DNA of 64,000 bases from positions 16,729-80,728 of the forward strand of contig MU621146.1 of assembly GCA_025399215.1 (NCBI GenBank), in the 5' to 3' direction. Made by a program: the position numbers and the translations under genes. This DNA comes from Globomyces pollinis-pini. Taxonomy: Eukaryota; Chytridiomycota; Chytridiomycetes; Rhizophydiales; Globomycetaceae. Shown here in pieces: positions 36,035-48,345 of the stretch. Below the pieces are notes generated by a model, which searched no databases, had not been told where the DNA came from, and was given only the letters and a program-made list of their open reading frames with translations. Positions within the stretch are counted from its first letter, which is position 1. Every line of letters begins with the position of its first letter.

Positions 36035-39000
36035 ATGGAACCACCGCATAAAGAAGACCTTATAAAAACATACAAGAGACAATCTACTAGATCATTAAAA
36101 ATTTATCCTGCCGTTAGTGAAGACATGCAACCTCCACAGGAGGTTGTACAACAGTCTCAAAATAATCAGCAAGGAAAAGAATTACCAAATCAGAATGTGG
36201 TGTTAAGTATAGAAGATGATGAAACTAGAGATAGACTACCAAGTCTTTACATGAAGAAATATAATTCTGCAAGTCAAATCGTCCCCAAACCAAGTCATAA
36301 ATCTAACATTACTGGTTCGGACACGAATATAGAGACGAAAAAAATAGATTCAGAAGTAGGAGCGAGTGGTTCGGATGGTACATTTCGAGAACGACAAGGT
36401 TCATCACAATCCATTCGGTTGTACAATTCACGCGGTTCGTTCAATAAATTCGATCAACTATCGTTTGCATTCATGAATCAAATTATTAAAGATGGTAATC
36501 ACAAAGATATTCTGTTGGACGAATATCCACCAATTGAAAACCTAGACGAATCAGCGCATTTGGGAAATCTTTTGCTGTATTATTGGGACGCACAAGTTAA
36601 GCAAATAGAAAGTGCAAAGGGAAAAAAGAACTCTAAGAAATCAAAGAAACCGACATTGTATCGGTCTCTGGTATAATTTATTGTTAATATTTAGTATAAA
36701 TTATTTGGTGTCAACTTCAAAATTGCTTCGCTGCCATACATACTAGAAAGTATCATCAAAATAAGTCAATCTTACATATTTGGGTTATTAATTACTTGGT
36801 TGCAATCAAAGACCACAACAGATAAAACCAAGGTAATGGGCGTCTTTTTGATTTAATATTTAGGGATACATATATGCTGGAACATTATGTGGCCTAGTTT
36901 TATGCCAATCGTTTTTAAACCAATACAAATTCTTTCTGACAACGAGAATTGGAATGCAAGCAAGAATTTCTTTAGTTTCTGCCATATTTACCAAAAGTTT
37001 TCGATTATCGGCTTCCAACGCCTTTTCAACTGCTCAAATTACAAGTTTGATTACTAGTGATGTTCAGAAATTTGAAGATGCATCTGGATTTATACATTAC
37101 CTATGGCTTGGTCCTTTGGAGACATTGGTGATCACATACTTTGTATATCAGCAAATAGGAATCGCTGCATTTGTGGCAATTGGATCTTTATTGGCACTTA
37201 TTCCTATTCAAGCAGCATTTGCAAGTAGAATATCTTCTTTACGAAAAAAATACAATGTTCATCGTGATGAGAGAATCAAAACATTTTCAGATATGATTTA
37301 TGGAATGATAATCGTCAAGGTGTTTTATTGATAATATTAATGGTTAGATGTATGCATGGGAAGGCCCATTTTGTGAAATGATCAAAAGCATTCGTGGAAA
37401 AGAAATGAATGCTGTTCAGAAAACTTCAATGATGAAGTAACTTCTTTATCTGATTGTTCTAGGGCCATGAATGACGCATTGTTCTTTTCCTCGTCAGGTA
37501 TTTGATCTCAGAATTTAAGATTGTAGCATTTATATCAATGTGTACATTTACTTCCTTTTATTTCTTGGGAGGTGCATTCACGCCAACAGCAGTATTATAA
37601 AAATTGTTTGATGTATTAGGTATTTGTAACAACCACTTACCTCCAAACTGCAAGATATACAATGACAAATTTATTTTCAAAGGGATATCAAAGCTTAACA
37701 GAGTGCCAACTTGCAACAAGTAGAATAGAAAAACTATTTTTACTACCTGAAATGACTATTAAGGCAGTCGAAACTGGCCCAGACGCTGCAATTGCAAACC
37801 TAAATGATCCTCGTTTGACGATTTATATCAAAGGTGCTTCATTTTCTCTCAAGCCGGAAATACGAAACAAAAATGATGAAAAGATAACCGAGAAGGATGA
37901 CCATCATTATGTGTTGAAAAATATAGATTTGGTCGTGAGAAAAGGAGAATTAGTAGGAGGCAAGTTTTGAAAATGTTAACAATCACTAGTGTGTGGCTCA
38001 GTTGGTAGTGGAAAAACGTCACTGTTGAATGCTATACTTGGAGAGATTCATTTAGTTCAAGGTGTTATGGGACTCAGATCGCACAACATTGCATATGTAT
38101 CGCAAAGCTCTTGGTTACTACCAAGTACATTAAAAGAAAATATTTTGTTTGGGAGGCCATATCGGGAAGAATGGTTTGGTGAAGTTGTCAAGGCATGTGG
38201 ACTGGACTCAGACTTTGCACAATTTCCTCTAAAAGAGAATACTATGGTTACTGAGAGAGGTTCAAACCTCAGTGGTGGCCAAAAATCGCGACTCTCACTG
38301 GCTCGTGCTGTTTATGCAGACGCGGATATCTACCTGTTAGATGATCCTTTATCAGCTGTAGATGCCAAAGTGGCAAAGTATAATGTAGTCAACTCTAATA
38401 TCTAGGCATTTATTCAATTATTGCTTTAGAGGAGTGCTGAAAAAGAAGGTAAGATTACTTAACACTGATATATCAGACAATTATTCTCGTTACTCATCTG
38501 ATCCCTTTCATTCAAAAATGCGATCAAACGGTATTATTAGATGGAGGTAGAATGACACAAGGAGAGTTTGATTCGATTATTCAGAATTCGGTAAGTCGCT
38601 TTGGAAATTCTCTTCGAGTATTCAGTATGACTAGTCTTACATCCAATCCATCAAAAGAAAACATACAGCAGTATAACGACAATGAGGTGACAGAGTCACA
38701 AGAGTTTCGACTTTCGTTGTTTAAACGTAAAACAGTAAAAGAAAAATCAACAGCAAATCTGTACGACCCAGGTGTAGTAGAAAACTCTGGAACGAAAAAC
38801 ATTTCAAGCAAATCTTACTTTAATTATTTCAGGGCTGGAACCCATTCATTTTTTTTGTTTCTTGTAGTATTGATGATTATTTTGGGACAAGCCATGTCTG
38901 TTAGTACGGATTGGTGTTTAGCAACATGGTCCAAAGCTAGTATTGCAGATCAAACCGCATTTATTTACCCTGCTTTATTTATTGGAGCCGCAGTTGGAAC

Positions 39001-40685
39001 ATTATTGATCGCCATTGGAAGAGCAATTTGCTTCTATCTGCTATGTGTAAGATCAGCGTCTACATTGTTTGAAGATATGACTAAGAGGATATTCAAAGCA
39101 CCTGCACAATTCTTCAAGGATACACCTCTCGGTGGTATAGCAAAGTAAGAATTGCGGGTATTAACTAGTAGTCGGTTTTCCAAAGATGCAAATTTAGTTG
39201 ATGATGTTTTACCATCCACCATTTTTGATTTAGTACAGCGGTCATTTATGATATTGGGAACACTCACCGTTGCTGCTATTGTTATTCCACATGTACTGCT
39301 GATTGTGCCATTTGTTTTGGCAGCTTTCTTGTATTTACGGAAACAGTATATCAAATCTGCACGACAAATGAAACGGCTTGATGCTGCATCCAGATCTCCT
39401 ATGTAAATTTATTATTATTCTGATAGACAGATATTCATTTTTTGGTATCTCACTTGAAGGCAAATCAACGATTCATGCCTTTGGAGCGTCATCGAGATTT
39501 ATACAAGAAGCACATAGATTGCAAAATGATAATACTAGAATTTACTTTTCATATAGTTGTGCAGGACGATGGTTGGGTGTTCGTTTAGATGTACTAGCAG
39601 CTACATTCTTTTCTATCGTCACCATAGCAACCATCGTCATTTATGATTTCGCTGGCCTTTCTCCTTCTTGGGTTGGTTTAGTTATAAGTTATGTGTTGCA
39701 ACTAGTGGGAACATTACAATGGACAGTCAGACAATCTGCCGAAGTAGAAAACTTGATGATTTCAGTTGAAAGAATCCAAGAATATACAAATTTGCCAGAG
39801 GAGACACCTGAAAGCCTGCCAAATAACAAACTGGACTTTAGATGGCCACAAAAAGGGTTGATACAGTTTAATCAATTATCAATGAAATATCCTGGATCAG
39901 ATAAATTGATTTTGAAAAATATCAGTACAACAATCCCCGCTGGTTCCAAGATTGGAATTGTGGGACGTACGGGTGCTGGAAAGAGTTCCATCATCAATGC
40001 ACTTTTTAGATTGAGTGAACCTACCCTTCCATCATCTATTACGATTGATGATATTAAAACGTCAGGCCTTAATTTGTTTGATTTGCGTTCTCGTTTAGCG
40101 ATTATTCCACAGGAACCCCTATGCTTTAAGGGAACAATCAGATTTAATCTAGACCCTTTTGGCAAATGTACCGATGAGTTTTTGTGGGAAATATTGGAAC
40201 GTGTAGAATTGAAGGATATAGTGAAGGACATGGATGGTGAGTTAGACTGTCCATTAGATGAAGGCGGATGTAAGATGATAAACAATTAATAGTACTAGGT
40301 AACTTCTCCGTTGGTGAGCGACAATTGGTTTGTTTAGCTAGAGCACTATTAAAACACTCGAAAGTAGTTGTAATGGATGAAGCAACGTCTGCTATTGATA
40401 TTCGAACAGATCAAATTATTCAAGATATAATTGATGGTAGTATGGGACAAACAACAGTTATAACAATTGCCCATCGTTTAAGGACTATTATCAAGTATGA
40501 CAAAATTCTGGTGTTAGAAAACGGGGAAGTAGTGGAGACTGGTAAAACTTCATTAAACTAAATATTCAGGCTCGCCTAAAGAATTGTTAGCCAAAGATCG
40601 TCAACAGCCGGGATGTTGGTTTGCGCGTATGGCGTACGAATTGGGAGATGAAGAGTTTAGTATGCTACAAGGAATGGCCAAATAA
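36035..40685 (+). CDS. ABC transporter, ABCC (MRP-like) full transporter
   Basis: About 15 exons, most introns 24-35 nt, give roughly 1,350 aa. A polar N-terminal region of about 210 residues leads to TMD1. NBD1 has Walker [10 protein letters not shown], signature [16 protein letters not shown] and Walker [18 protein letters not shown]2 follows, then NBD2 with Walker [11 protein letters not shown]-loop [20 protein letters not shown], signature [16 protein letters not shown] and Walker [13 protein letters not shown], and a conserved H-loop in [10 protein letters not shown]. The order TMD1-NBD1-TMD2-NBD2 and the MRP-type Q-loop put it in ABCC without the TMD0 of long MRPs (ABCC4-like layout). 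Such pumps export organic anions, glutathione conjugates and drugs; the substrate here is unknown. The last small exon ([20 protein letters not shown]) is reached by a 28 nt intron. Confidence 0.92.
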
Positions 40686-40934
40686 CCAGAGTTATGGCCT
40701 TCGGTTGTACAATAAAGGGTTTTTGATTGTGAGTTGATGAATGTTACCCCATTGCTTATAGTTTTAGATCTAATTGAGTTGCATTCTCTGTGTTGACATG
40801 TTAAGATGACCATTTAGTTGCCAATTGTGTTGGTAAGACATCTGGGTCTTGTGTTTCAGTATGCGCCTGACATGTTTTAAAGGTCTTCTTTTTGCCTGTT
40901 GAAACAGAGATAGAAATCTTTGTATTTTTAAGTG

Positions 40935-42099
40935 ATGGTTATGGACTTTGGATTGGTTTGGGATATTTTGATTCTTATTGCGTTGATGATTGGATTCATT
41001 GGGGCCTGGTTTGTTTTAATGGTAAGCGTGTTCTTTACCTTTTATTGTAGGATACCTCATTACCTGTAAATTCATTCAGCATACTGCTAAAAGGCTTAAT
41101 GTGCATTGATATGGGGATGACCTTTATTTGGCTTAGCCATTTAATATTGAAATATCTTTACAAGGACTATCGATGGTTAAATGTCAATGTGTCTATTTCT
41201 TACGATTATTTGGAATTCTCATTCTTTCTTCTGGGTAGTTTTATCTCAATGATTCCTTTATATATGGTGCGTTTCAATGGAAGTGTAGAATCAGTCAACT
41301 GGATACTGATATCAATTGTTTGTTTGGTGTTTCCAATGATTAACACTGCACTGGAATTAAATGAAGATAGGACTTTGTAAGTCGCAATACTTACTAATTC
41401 GTTAGAAATTTGATTGGAATTTGTATCAAATTTGGAGTTACAGTTGCAATCATCATATTGAGCATCATATGCTATTGTATGACTTATTTTTATTTGGAAC
41501 AACAAGTGAAGCGAAGAAAAGTTACCAGAAGAATGTCTTCATTTATATTACGCGAAATTCAACATCACAAAGCAACATATCTAATGATGAATTTTGCCAA
41601 ATCGTTTGCATTAATTTACATGATCATTCTTGTTCCATTTCTTCTTCAAAACATTTCACATATTTATTTTTTACTGACAAAACGGTCACAAATTGTATAT
41701 TTATTCTTCAAAAGAGCTCACGAATTGACATTGGCAAGTAATGGTATATTACATGCTTGGGCACTTTCATATTCTATACCCATGCGATATAAAGCAAAAG
41801 AAAACTCACAAAATGCACAGAATAACTATCAACCACCAGTTCCTGAAATGCACTTGTCACAGATGGGAATTATGAGTCGAAAGACAGAACTTTATACACC
41901 CCAAACTGCAGATGAATCACATATGGGGATATTAAGTCGACACACGGAAGGATTGACAGCACAGACAGCGGATACCCCGTTAGGAATACTTCACCAGAAC
42001 GTGATTTACATGCCACCTAATGAAAATGATACTCAAATAACAGAAGTGAATCAAATTAGAGACACTGATAGACTAACTAAACACGGTGAATCAAATTAG
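40935..42099 (+). CDS. 7TM receptor-like protein, paralog 1
   Basis: Three exons split by 29 nt introns (the first about 41022-41050) give about 360 aa with seven hydrophobic helices. Helix 1 (DILILIALMIGFIGAWFVLM) is in the first exon. The family signature shared with the genes at 42.3 and 48.3 kb is present: LPVNSFSILLKGLM after helix 1, SMIPLYMVRFNGSVESVNW between helices 3 and 4, a third cytoplasmic loop leading to IQHHKATYLMMNFAKSF at helix 6, and ASNGILHAWALSYSI at helix 7. There is no signal peptide and only a very short ectodomain. The layout suggests a GPCR, but none of the common class motifs (DRY, NPxxY) is present. The cytoplasmic tail holds a 60 nt tandem repeat encoding MGILSRHTEGLTAQTAD-like units. 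Confidence 0.75.
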
Positions 42100-42293
42100 A
42101 GGCAGTAAGTTTTTAAATGTAATAATTTTCAAATACAATCTTTTAATTCTATGATTTTCAATGATGATTTACTGTTCAGGTTCTTGATAACAATTTTTGT
42201 TCTAGTCCATTGAGTCCGATAAGGGGAGGGGCTTGATTTGAAACCAAAAACTTCCCACCAATAATTCAAAGTAAAAAACAATCCTAAAGAGAA

Positions 42294-43502
42294 ATGATTT
42301 ATTCGGAATTGAATCATTCCATCAGCGTTGTTTGTGGGTCATTTGTAGGTGCCATTGGGTCCGTTTATGTCATTTTAAATTCAAAGTTACCTAAAAATTC
42401 ATTCTCAATCCTAATTCGTTTAATTATGATTGCTAATCTCAGTTTGACTTGTATGTTGTTGTCGTACTTATCCTATAGCAATTTCTCTCTTGGATTTAGT
42501 TAATAACGTTTCCACTTGGAATTCAATATTTATTCGACTTTGGTGTACCAATCTCACTCACCTTATCTTTCGTTTATATTGCTTTCTCAGTGTCAGTTTA
42601 TCCATCATTCCACTTTATATCATCAATTTTCATGGCAGTATTTCAAGTATTCACTGGATTCCTATTTTAGGTTATTGTGTAGGTGCTTCTGCTGTATCTT
42701 TGTTTTTATCAAATCCTATTGGTCCAATCGATCGATGGTGCGTTTGAAATACAGTACTAATCAAACTTTTAGGTATGGATTTACCACAACTTTGGATTCT
42801 CTATTATTGTTGTTTTCGGCAATAATCATGCTGGCTTGTTTCTTTATCACATACAGAACGTTAAAGTCTCAGCAATCAAATCGCAGAACTCTGTTATCTG
42901 GAGATACGTTTTATACCCATGAAAATTTCAAACATCACGCATCTGTCATGATGATGCGTTATATTGGTGTTTTATTTGTTATTGATTTTTTAATTTGGAT
43001 GCCTTCGATATGCTATTCCATTTGTCTGATTGTGTATAATTTCCCTCCACAATCAAATTTACCATTAATAATGGAATTATCCTATAATATCTTTGAAGTT
43101 ACATTTGCTGCCAATGGACTCTTTCATGCTATTGGCATTCATCTCGCCCAGCGAAAAATTATACTTGTTCCCCCCAAGCCAGATTCGGAAAATCCACCGC
43201 AGATAATTCAAATTAGCCCTACTTCTGAAATACAACCAATCTTTCAACGCAGCCATTATTCTAACTCAATTAGAGGCACGATAGATTTGATTCGAGAAGG
43301 AGAAGGACAAGTGTTGACTACTGCATCTCTAGCAATACCATCTTATCAATCCAGCTTTTTAGAATCAACTGAAGGAGTGGAAGATCCAGGAATTGTGACT
43401 GCCTATGTACATAATTATGTTGTTCATCCTGTAATATTCATCAAGGCTATGCTTGTTGCATATTGGACTTCCATGTTTACTTGGATGTCAAACAGGCCGT
43501 AA
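42294..43502 (+). CDS. 7TM receptor-like protein, paralog 2
   Basis: Three exons (introns of about 49 and 35 nt) give about 370 aa. It repeats the family pattern: helix 1 SVVCGSFVGAIGSVYVIL, then LPKNSFSILIRLIMIANL, SIIPLYIINFHGSISSIHW, helix 6 entry ENFKHHASVMMMRYIGVLF with LIWMPSICYS, and helix 7 FAANGLFHAIGIHLA. The cytoplasmic tail is Pro/Ser-rich (KPDSENPPQIIQISPTSE) without the tandem repeat of paralog 1. A long overlapping frame at 42516-43502 runs through the second intron in another phase. I rejected that reading before 42770 because only the spliced frame carries the shared IIPLYII motif. It lies directly downstream of paralog 1 in the same orientation, as expected from tandem duplication. 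Confidence 0.75.
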
Positions 43503-44094
43503 TGTTTATATGTTTTTTTAACCAGTAAATTTTAACTCTGGTGCTAGTTTGTAAACTGGTTCCTAATATATACCTTTGCCTTTTGTTGCACAATCAATGG
43601 CGTATTTACATCTATAGAATTTCTTATGCATTACAGAAGTATTTTATTAACATGAATCTCATGTGCATTTTGTACTAGGGTAAGATTTGACTACTAAAGA
43701 ACCAAACATGAAAGCAACAATATATTCACGTTATTTGAAGCGGAATTTTCTTTACATCTTATCTCCTTTGATAGATCAGCAGTACAGCCACTGGTGGGTA
43801 AATGCAAGTGGAAATTTGGACGAGGGGGTCAGGGGATGAGTCACATTAGATGTTTTCAAAGGATCTTTTAAACACTGTTAGTTATGCGAATGGTTGATCA
43901 TGCTTGATTATGCTTCATACGCCAATTTTAAATTCGGTAAATGTCCAATTTCGAAAATCGTTTGAATTTACTCAATCCAAGAACAATCAAAAAGTTGTGA
44001 TGTGATTCATCTAAGGATATCAATGCTCAATCGCATGCAAAAACACATGATTTTTGAATTCCCTTTTTAACCGCAAAGTTTGAGGTAGTTTCTC
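43503..44094. other. Intergenic region upstream of bZIP gene
   Basis: This stretch of 592 nt has no ORF that I can support. Possible promoter of the bZIP gene lies at its right end. Repeated 'gcttgattatgcttcat' words near 43900-43920 look like a short local duplication only. Confidence 0.45.
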
Positions 44095-44610
44095 ATGTCT
44101 TCAAACCCAAACTTTCGTGATTATCCTTCCCCACAACAATCCCCATCGTTTACGTTCAGTAATACGCATCAAAATGTTGCTATCGCCAATCATCATGTTG
44201 ATAATGCCCCTGATGTCAATGATATGCTTCAATGTATTATGAATCAGTCTGTTTATGCATTAAATGACTCTTTTCAAGATTGTAACCTTTCATTTAGTCA
44301 ATCAAACCTTGAAGAAAAGTTTAAAGAATTTGATCTGTTGAATGATGCAAATCCTCCTTACGTGATGAATGTGGTTGAACCAAACACCGTACCCAGTGCT
44401 GTTTATCTGTCCAATTTGTATAGGAATGAAGATCGAAAACGTCGTAACCGAATGGCAGCCCAAAAATCAAGACAAAAGAAGATTGATGAATTGAATCATA
44501 TGAAGGCAATTAATGCAGATCAATTGGCGTGTATTAAAAATCTTGCTGAAGAAAACTATCGATTGAAAATGGAATTGTATGAGCTTTTAAAACAAGTGGA
44601 GAATCGTTAA
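44095..44610 (+). CDS. bZIP transcription factor
   Basis: A single exon of 171 aa. Residues 1-105 are polar and disordered with Pro/Ser/Asn (NPNFRDYPSPQQSPSFTF). The basic region is at 114-130, RKRRNRMAAQKSRQKKI, with the invariant Asn and Arg of the N-x7-R bZIP signature (N118...R126). The leucine zipper runs from about 133 to 167 (LNHMKAINADQLACIKNLA, ENYRLKMELYELLKQ) with heptad Leu/Met/Ala/Leu/Leu positions. bZIP dimers bind palindromic or pseudo-palindromic DNA half sites in the nucleus. The AAQKSR core suggests an AP-1/ATF-like or fungal Yap/Meab-like specificity, but I cannot assign the subfamily. It sits between receptor paralogs 2 and 3. Confidence 0.93.
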   Translation: MSSNPNFRDYPSPQQSPSFTFSNTHQNVAIANHHVDNAPDVNDMLQCIMNQSVYALNDSFQDCNLSFSQSNLEEKFKEFDLLNDANPPYVMNVVEPNTVPSAVYLSNLYRNEDRKRRNRMAAQKSRQKKIDELNHMKAINADQLACIKNLAEENYRLKMELYELLKQVENR

Positions 44611-44899
44611 GAATTTGGTAATGTGTTTGGTATATTTTTTTGACTCCAATGGTTATGACGTGAACGGTACAGTGGTTTTTCCAAATCGAAATTAGGATAG
44701 TTTTTCAAAACAATCTAATAAAATGAATGAATTGAATAAGAAGTAATAACCAGATGAGTCAGGTCACGTCAGTTTTAGTATCACAGTTCAATGGATTAGA
44801 TAATCACGGAGGTTAAAATACAGTGTAAGATTTCTAATGATGACAGTTATATGATAGTAACCTTATACGATCATGATTATTAATGACTAATAAAATGGA

Positions 44900-47800
44900 A
44901 TGAAAATTATTTCATTCGATTATCTTTCACTCATGTATACAAACATCCAAAAGTCCAATATTCACCCTACAACACTAAAGTCTATTCGACCTGCTTATTA
45001 CCACGAACCTAATGGTGTACCAGTCTTCAAACCAACTATAGAGCAATTCAGTGATTTTTATCAATTCATTTTGGCTATTCAAGAGTTTAATACTGTACTT
45101 TAGTAATCTTAATTCTTGTTAGGCTGGATGTATAAAAGTTATACCACCTAGGAAATGGGTAAAGGAGAATGTTATGTGTAAACATGCTTTGAATAAAATA
45201 AGCATTGTGGATCCGTTGATTCAAACATTTTCTAAAGTTACTAGCCATCCAGGAGCATACATACTTCACCAGGAATTAAACAATAATCAATCTTCATATA
45301 CATGTATATACCAATGTTTCTCACACTTAGTCAAGCAATGGCAACACCAAATAAACCTTACACATCCATTAAAAGAAACAAGTACAACCCAGATCGTAAT
45401 GAACCTTATTACAATTTAATCCTAGTCAAATGCGCAGAAATCATTTGATTATACCCAAGGTTATCACTTGTCAAGTTTGGAACATCAATATTGGAATAAA
45501 TTGACATCAAACGCAACTATTTATGGTGCTGGAATACCAGGATCCTTATTCCCAAGCAATCCTAAGAATACATGGAATATTTCAAAATTACAAAATTACT
45601 TAACCAAAGTAAAGAAAGAATTCCCGGGAATCAATACACCCTTTTTATACTTTGGACGGTTTAAATCTACTTTTCCATGGCATTTGGAGGACCTGGATCT
45701 TTATTCAATCAAGTAGGTTTTTTTAACTCAGTAACCCTAATCTAACCCTAATTACACACATGCTTATTTCTTGATTTGGTGAATCAATTAAATTGTAAAG
45801 CAATTGCGATGAACAACTTATGATATCGCTACTTTGGTGTATCATTACAATCGTAGCTTCTACTACCCATTATCTTCCTTGTTTAAACTTCACTCCAATG
45901 TCTATCCCTTTAATCTTTTCTGTCATACTTAGATATATATATTTATTCTTGTACTATGCTAACTTTCGTTTAGCTATATCCATAAAGGAGTAAGACCTTC
46001 CATCTAACAAACAGGCTCCAAAGCAATGGTACATAGTACCACCGACCCACAGAAAGTCGTTTGAAAAACTTGCTGACTGTAATTCATATATGTTAATGTT
46101 AGCATTATTTGATGATGAAATCAAAGACAGATGTCCCGAATACCTTAGGTATTGGAAGTAAACTAATTCTTAGACATAAATATTGCGTCGTATCACCCGA
46201 AATTCTTAAAGAACATGGTATACCCGTACATAAAGTGATTCATCACGAAAATGAATTCATAATTACTTTTCCTGAAGGTAAGCTATTCTTTAGACAAACT
46301 ATTGTTCAGCGTATCATCAAGGATTTAATTTTGGCATAAATGTTGCTGAATCAGTCAATTTTGGAACAGATAGTTGGGCTAAACAAGGAAAAAAAGCCTC
46401 CTACTGTCAGTGCTCTCCAAATAACATATCTCCATCGCAAATTTTTATAGATTCACACCTAGAAAGGAAGGCGACTGCAGTCGGTATTGTACACCATCGC
46501 AAATCCGGAAAAACTTTTGAGCCAAAAATTGGAAAAATTCAACCGAGTGCAGGTTTTTATTTTGCATTTTTTGACCTTTCAAAAGATATAGTACCATTAG
46601 TTCAGTCAAAAAGCCCCAGAAGAATTAAAGAAGGCAAAAGGTTAACAAAAAGAAAATCAAATGTCTCTCAGGATGATCGACATATCATATCTGATGATGT
46701 ATCTACAAATACAGAAAAGGGAAATCTTGGCGATATCAACTCTAGTACTTTTTTCAACACATTTCCTGATTTGACATTAAGTTTGGATTTTGATCAGAAT
46801 ATATCAAAGCAGGAGCATTCTATTCGAGAATGTCAACGGGTATTGGAAAAACATTCTACACTTTCAAAAGCCGATCTTCCACATTCTGCTCCTGAGCATA
46901 CTATACCTAATATTGAAGATGTTTTAAATCAACCCGTTGAATTTGATCATAAAAATGGTAAGTCTTTATCTTGTAATTATAGATGTTATTGATGATTCCC
47001 AAACAAACAACTCAGATATTAATAGAATTAACTTTGATACCAATCCATACAACAGTTTAACGGGTATTTTTTTTATGCACTAACTTTAGATGATGTGAAC
47101 GATCCTCATTTTGCGAATGAAATGTTTCAAACTATTGATGATGAAAATGATTTTGAAATAAGTATAGAAGATGACTTAAAGGGTAAACTTATTGATTTTT
47201 AAGTCTTAGAGTGTTTGCCAGATAATAACGAAGATGAAACTTTTGGTTTGGATATTAGCATAGAAGACGATTTACATTCCCAAATTGACGAACATCCAGA
47301 CATTTATGGAAAGAGCAACCTCCTTGAAAATATTTCGACCAGCAATGATTTGATAGGTAATTTACATGTAAATCTAATTTTTAAAAGATATCAACAAACA
47401 AAAAGATACTTTCCCATCGAGCTCAAAAGATTCAACTAGAATATCCCCTAAGCATAATGAACTTGCATTGAGAATTAGTAATTCAATGTCTTCTTATATA
47501 TCAATAGAGAAATCAATTACTGATGCTGAAAAAAGTTTCAACAAATGCTTAAAAAATATTAAACTGGACAAGGTTTTACCAGTTGAACTCGAAAATAGCG
47601 TATCATTAAAACGTAAAATTTTACCCAATTCTGGCCCAAATGAAAAAAGGCACAAGTCAGACAAACTCCCAGTATATGAAAAAAAGGTCAAGTCAAAAGA
47701 ATCGCTAGTAAACAACAGAAGATCACTCAAACGAAAGTCAGACTCTTTTGAAAAATCGGATACTGATCAAAGCATACCGTTAAGGAGAAGTAAGAGGAAG

Positions 47801-48034
47801 TTGAACGCAAACGAACCACTAGGAAGCTCAACCTCCAACACAGCAGTAGTTGTGAATCCATTAGATAAACTTTCTGTAACGCATGTGACCCATAAACGCA
47901 AGCAGCAATTTACCCCATCTAAAGATATTCACATACAAAAGAGGATATCAGTACAGTCAAGTTCAACTAATTCCGCATCTGATATATCGAACTGGGCGGG
48001 TATTACAGTTAAACCACCTTCCTCATTTGAATAA
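44900..48034 (+). CDS. JmjN/JmjC histone lysine demethylase, KDM4/Rph1-like
   Basis: Many exons join into a JmjN domain (GVPVFKPTIEQFSDFYQFIL, GCIKVIPPRKWV) and a JmjC domain (IYGAGIPGSLFPSNPKNTW, GINTPFLYFGRFKSTFPWHL, YIHKGAPKQWYIVPPTHRKS, LRHKYCVVSPEILKEHGI, AYHQGFNFGINVAESVNFGT). The Fe(II) ligands appear intact: His and Glu in WHLEDLDLYS and the later His in AYHQG, which is formed only across a 31 nt intron. KASYCQCSP provides the start of the KDM4 zinc-binding Cys cluster. KDM4 enzymes remove methyl groups from H3K9/H3K36 using 2-oxoglutarate. The second half is acidic then basic and disordered, with two similar SIEDDL segments. I see no PHD or Tudor domains. The start is uncertain (44900 or 44933), and some exons between 46.9 and 47.5 kb are approximate. 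Confidence 0.85.
45713..45973 (+). other. 261 nt intron with telomere-like words inside the KDM4-like gene
   Basis: The JmjC domain breaks after DLYSI and resumes at YIHKGAPKQW; GT at 45713 and AG at 45973 restore the family sequence DLYSINYIHKG. At 261 nt this intron is about nine times the window norm. Near its 5' end (45731-45752) it contains two copies of TAACCCTAA, the complement of TTAGGGTTA telomere repeats. It shows no ORF. Confidence 0.75.
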
Positions 48035-48345
48035 GGGAAATCCAATGGTAACGGATTTTGTTAGTTAGATGGTATGGTAAATTGTGAAAACTGTGAAGGC
48101 GATTGTAGCGTATGTGTAGTAGTCTATTTTGTTCAATGATATTGTTTTTGAATTACAGTGATTCAATAACTTGATTTTGTTTTACGTGCTGTACGTTTAC
48201 TTTGTTCAATATTCACAGACCATCATTATAATGAATCACCCCCCTGTGATGTTAAGATCATGCAGTCTATTGTACACAGACTTGGAGGCAGTCGGGGCTG
48301 TTTGTGGCAATTGAAACACAATTCTTCCCCAACTCAAACTCGTTC
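48035..48345. other. Intergenic region before receptor paralog 3
   Basis: This stretch of 311 nt has no supported gene. The frame of the next gene is open back to 48304 but lacks an upstream ATG. Confidence 0.45.

Noticed and set aside
42516..42770. Long alternative frame over the second exon of receptor paralog 2
   Set aside because: The other frame carries the IIPLYII motif shared by all three paralogs, so this one is out of phase.
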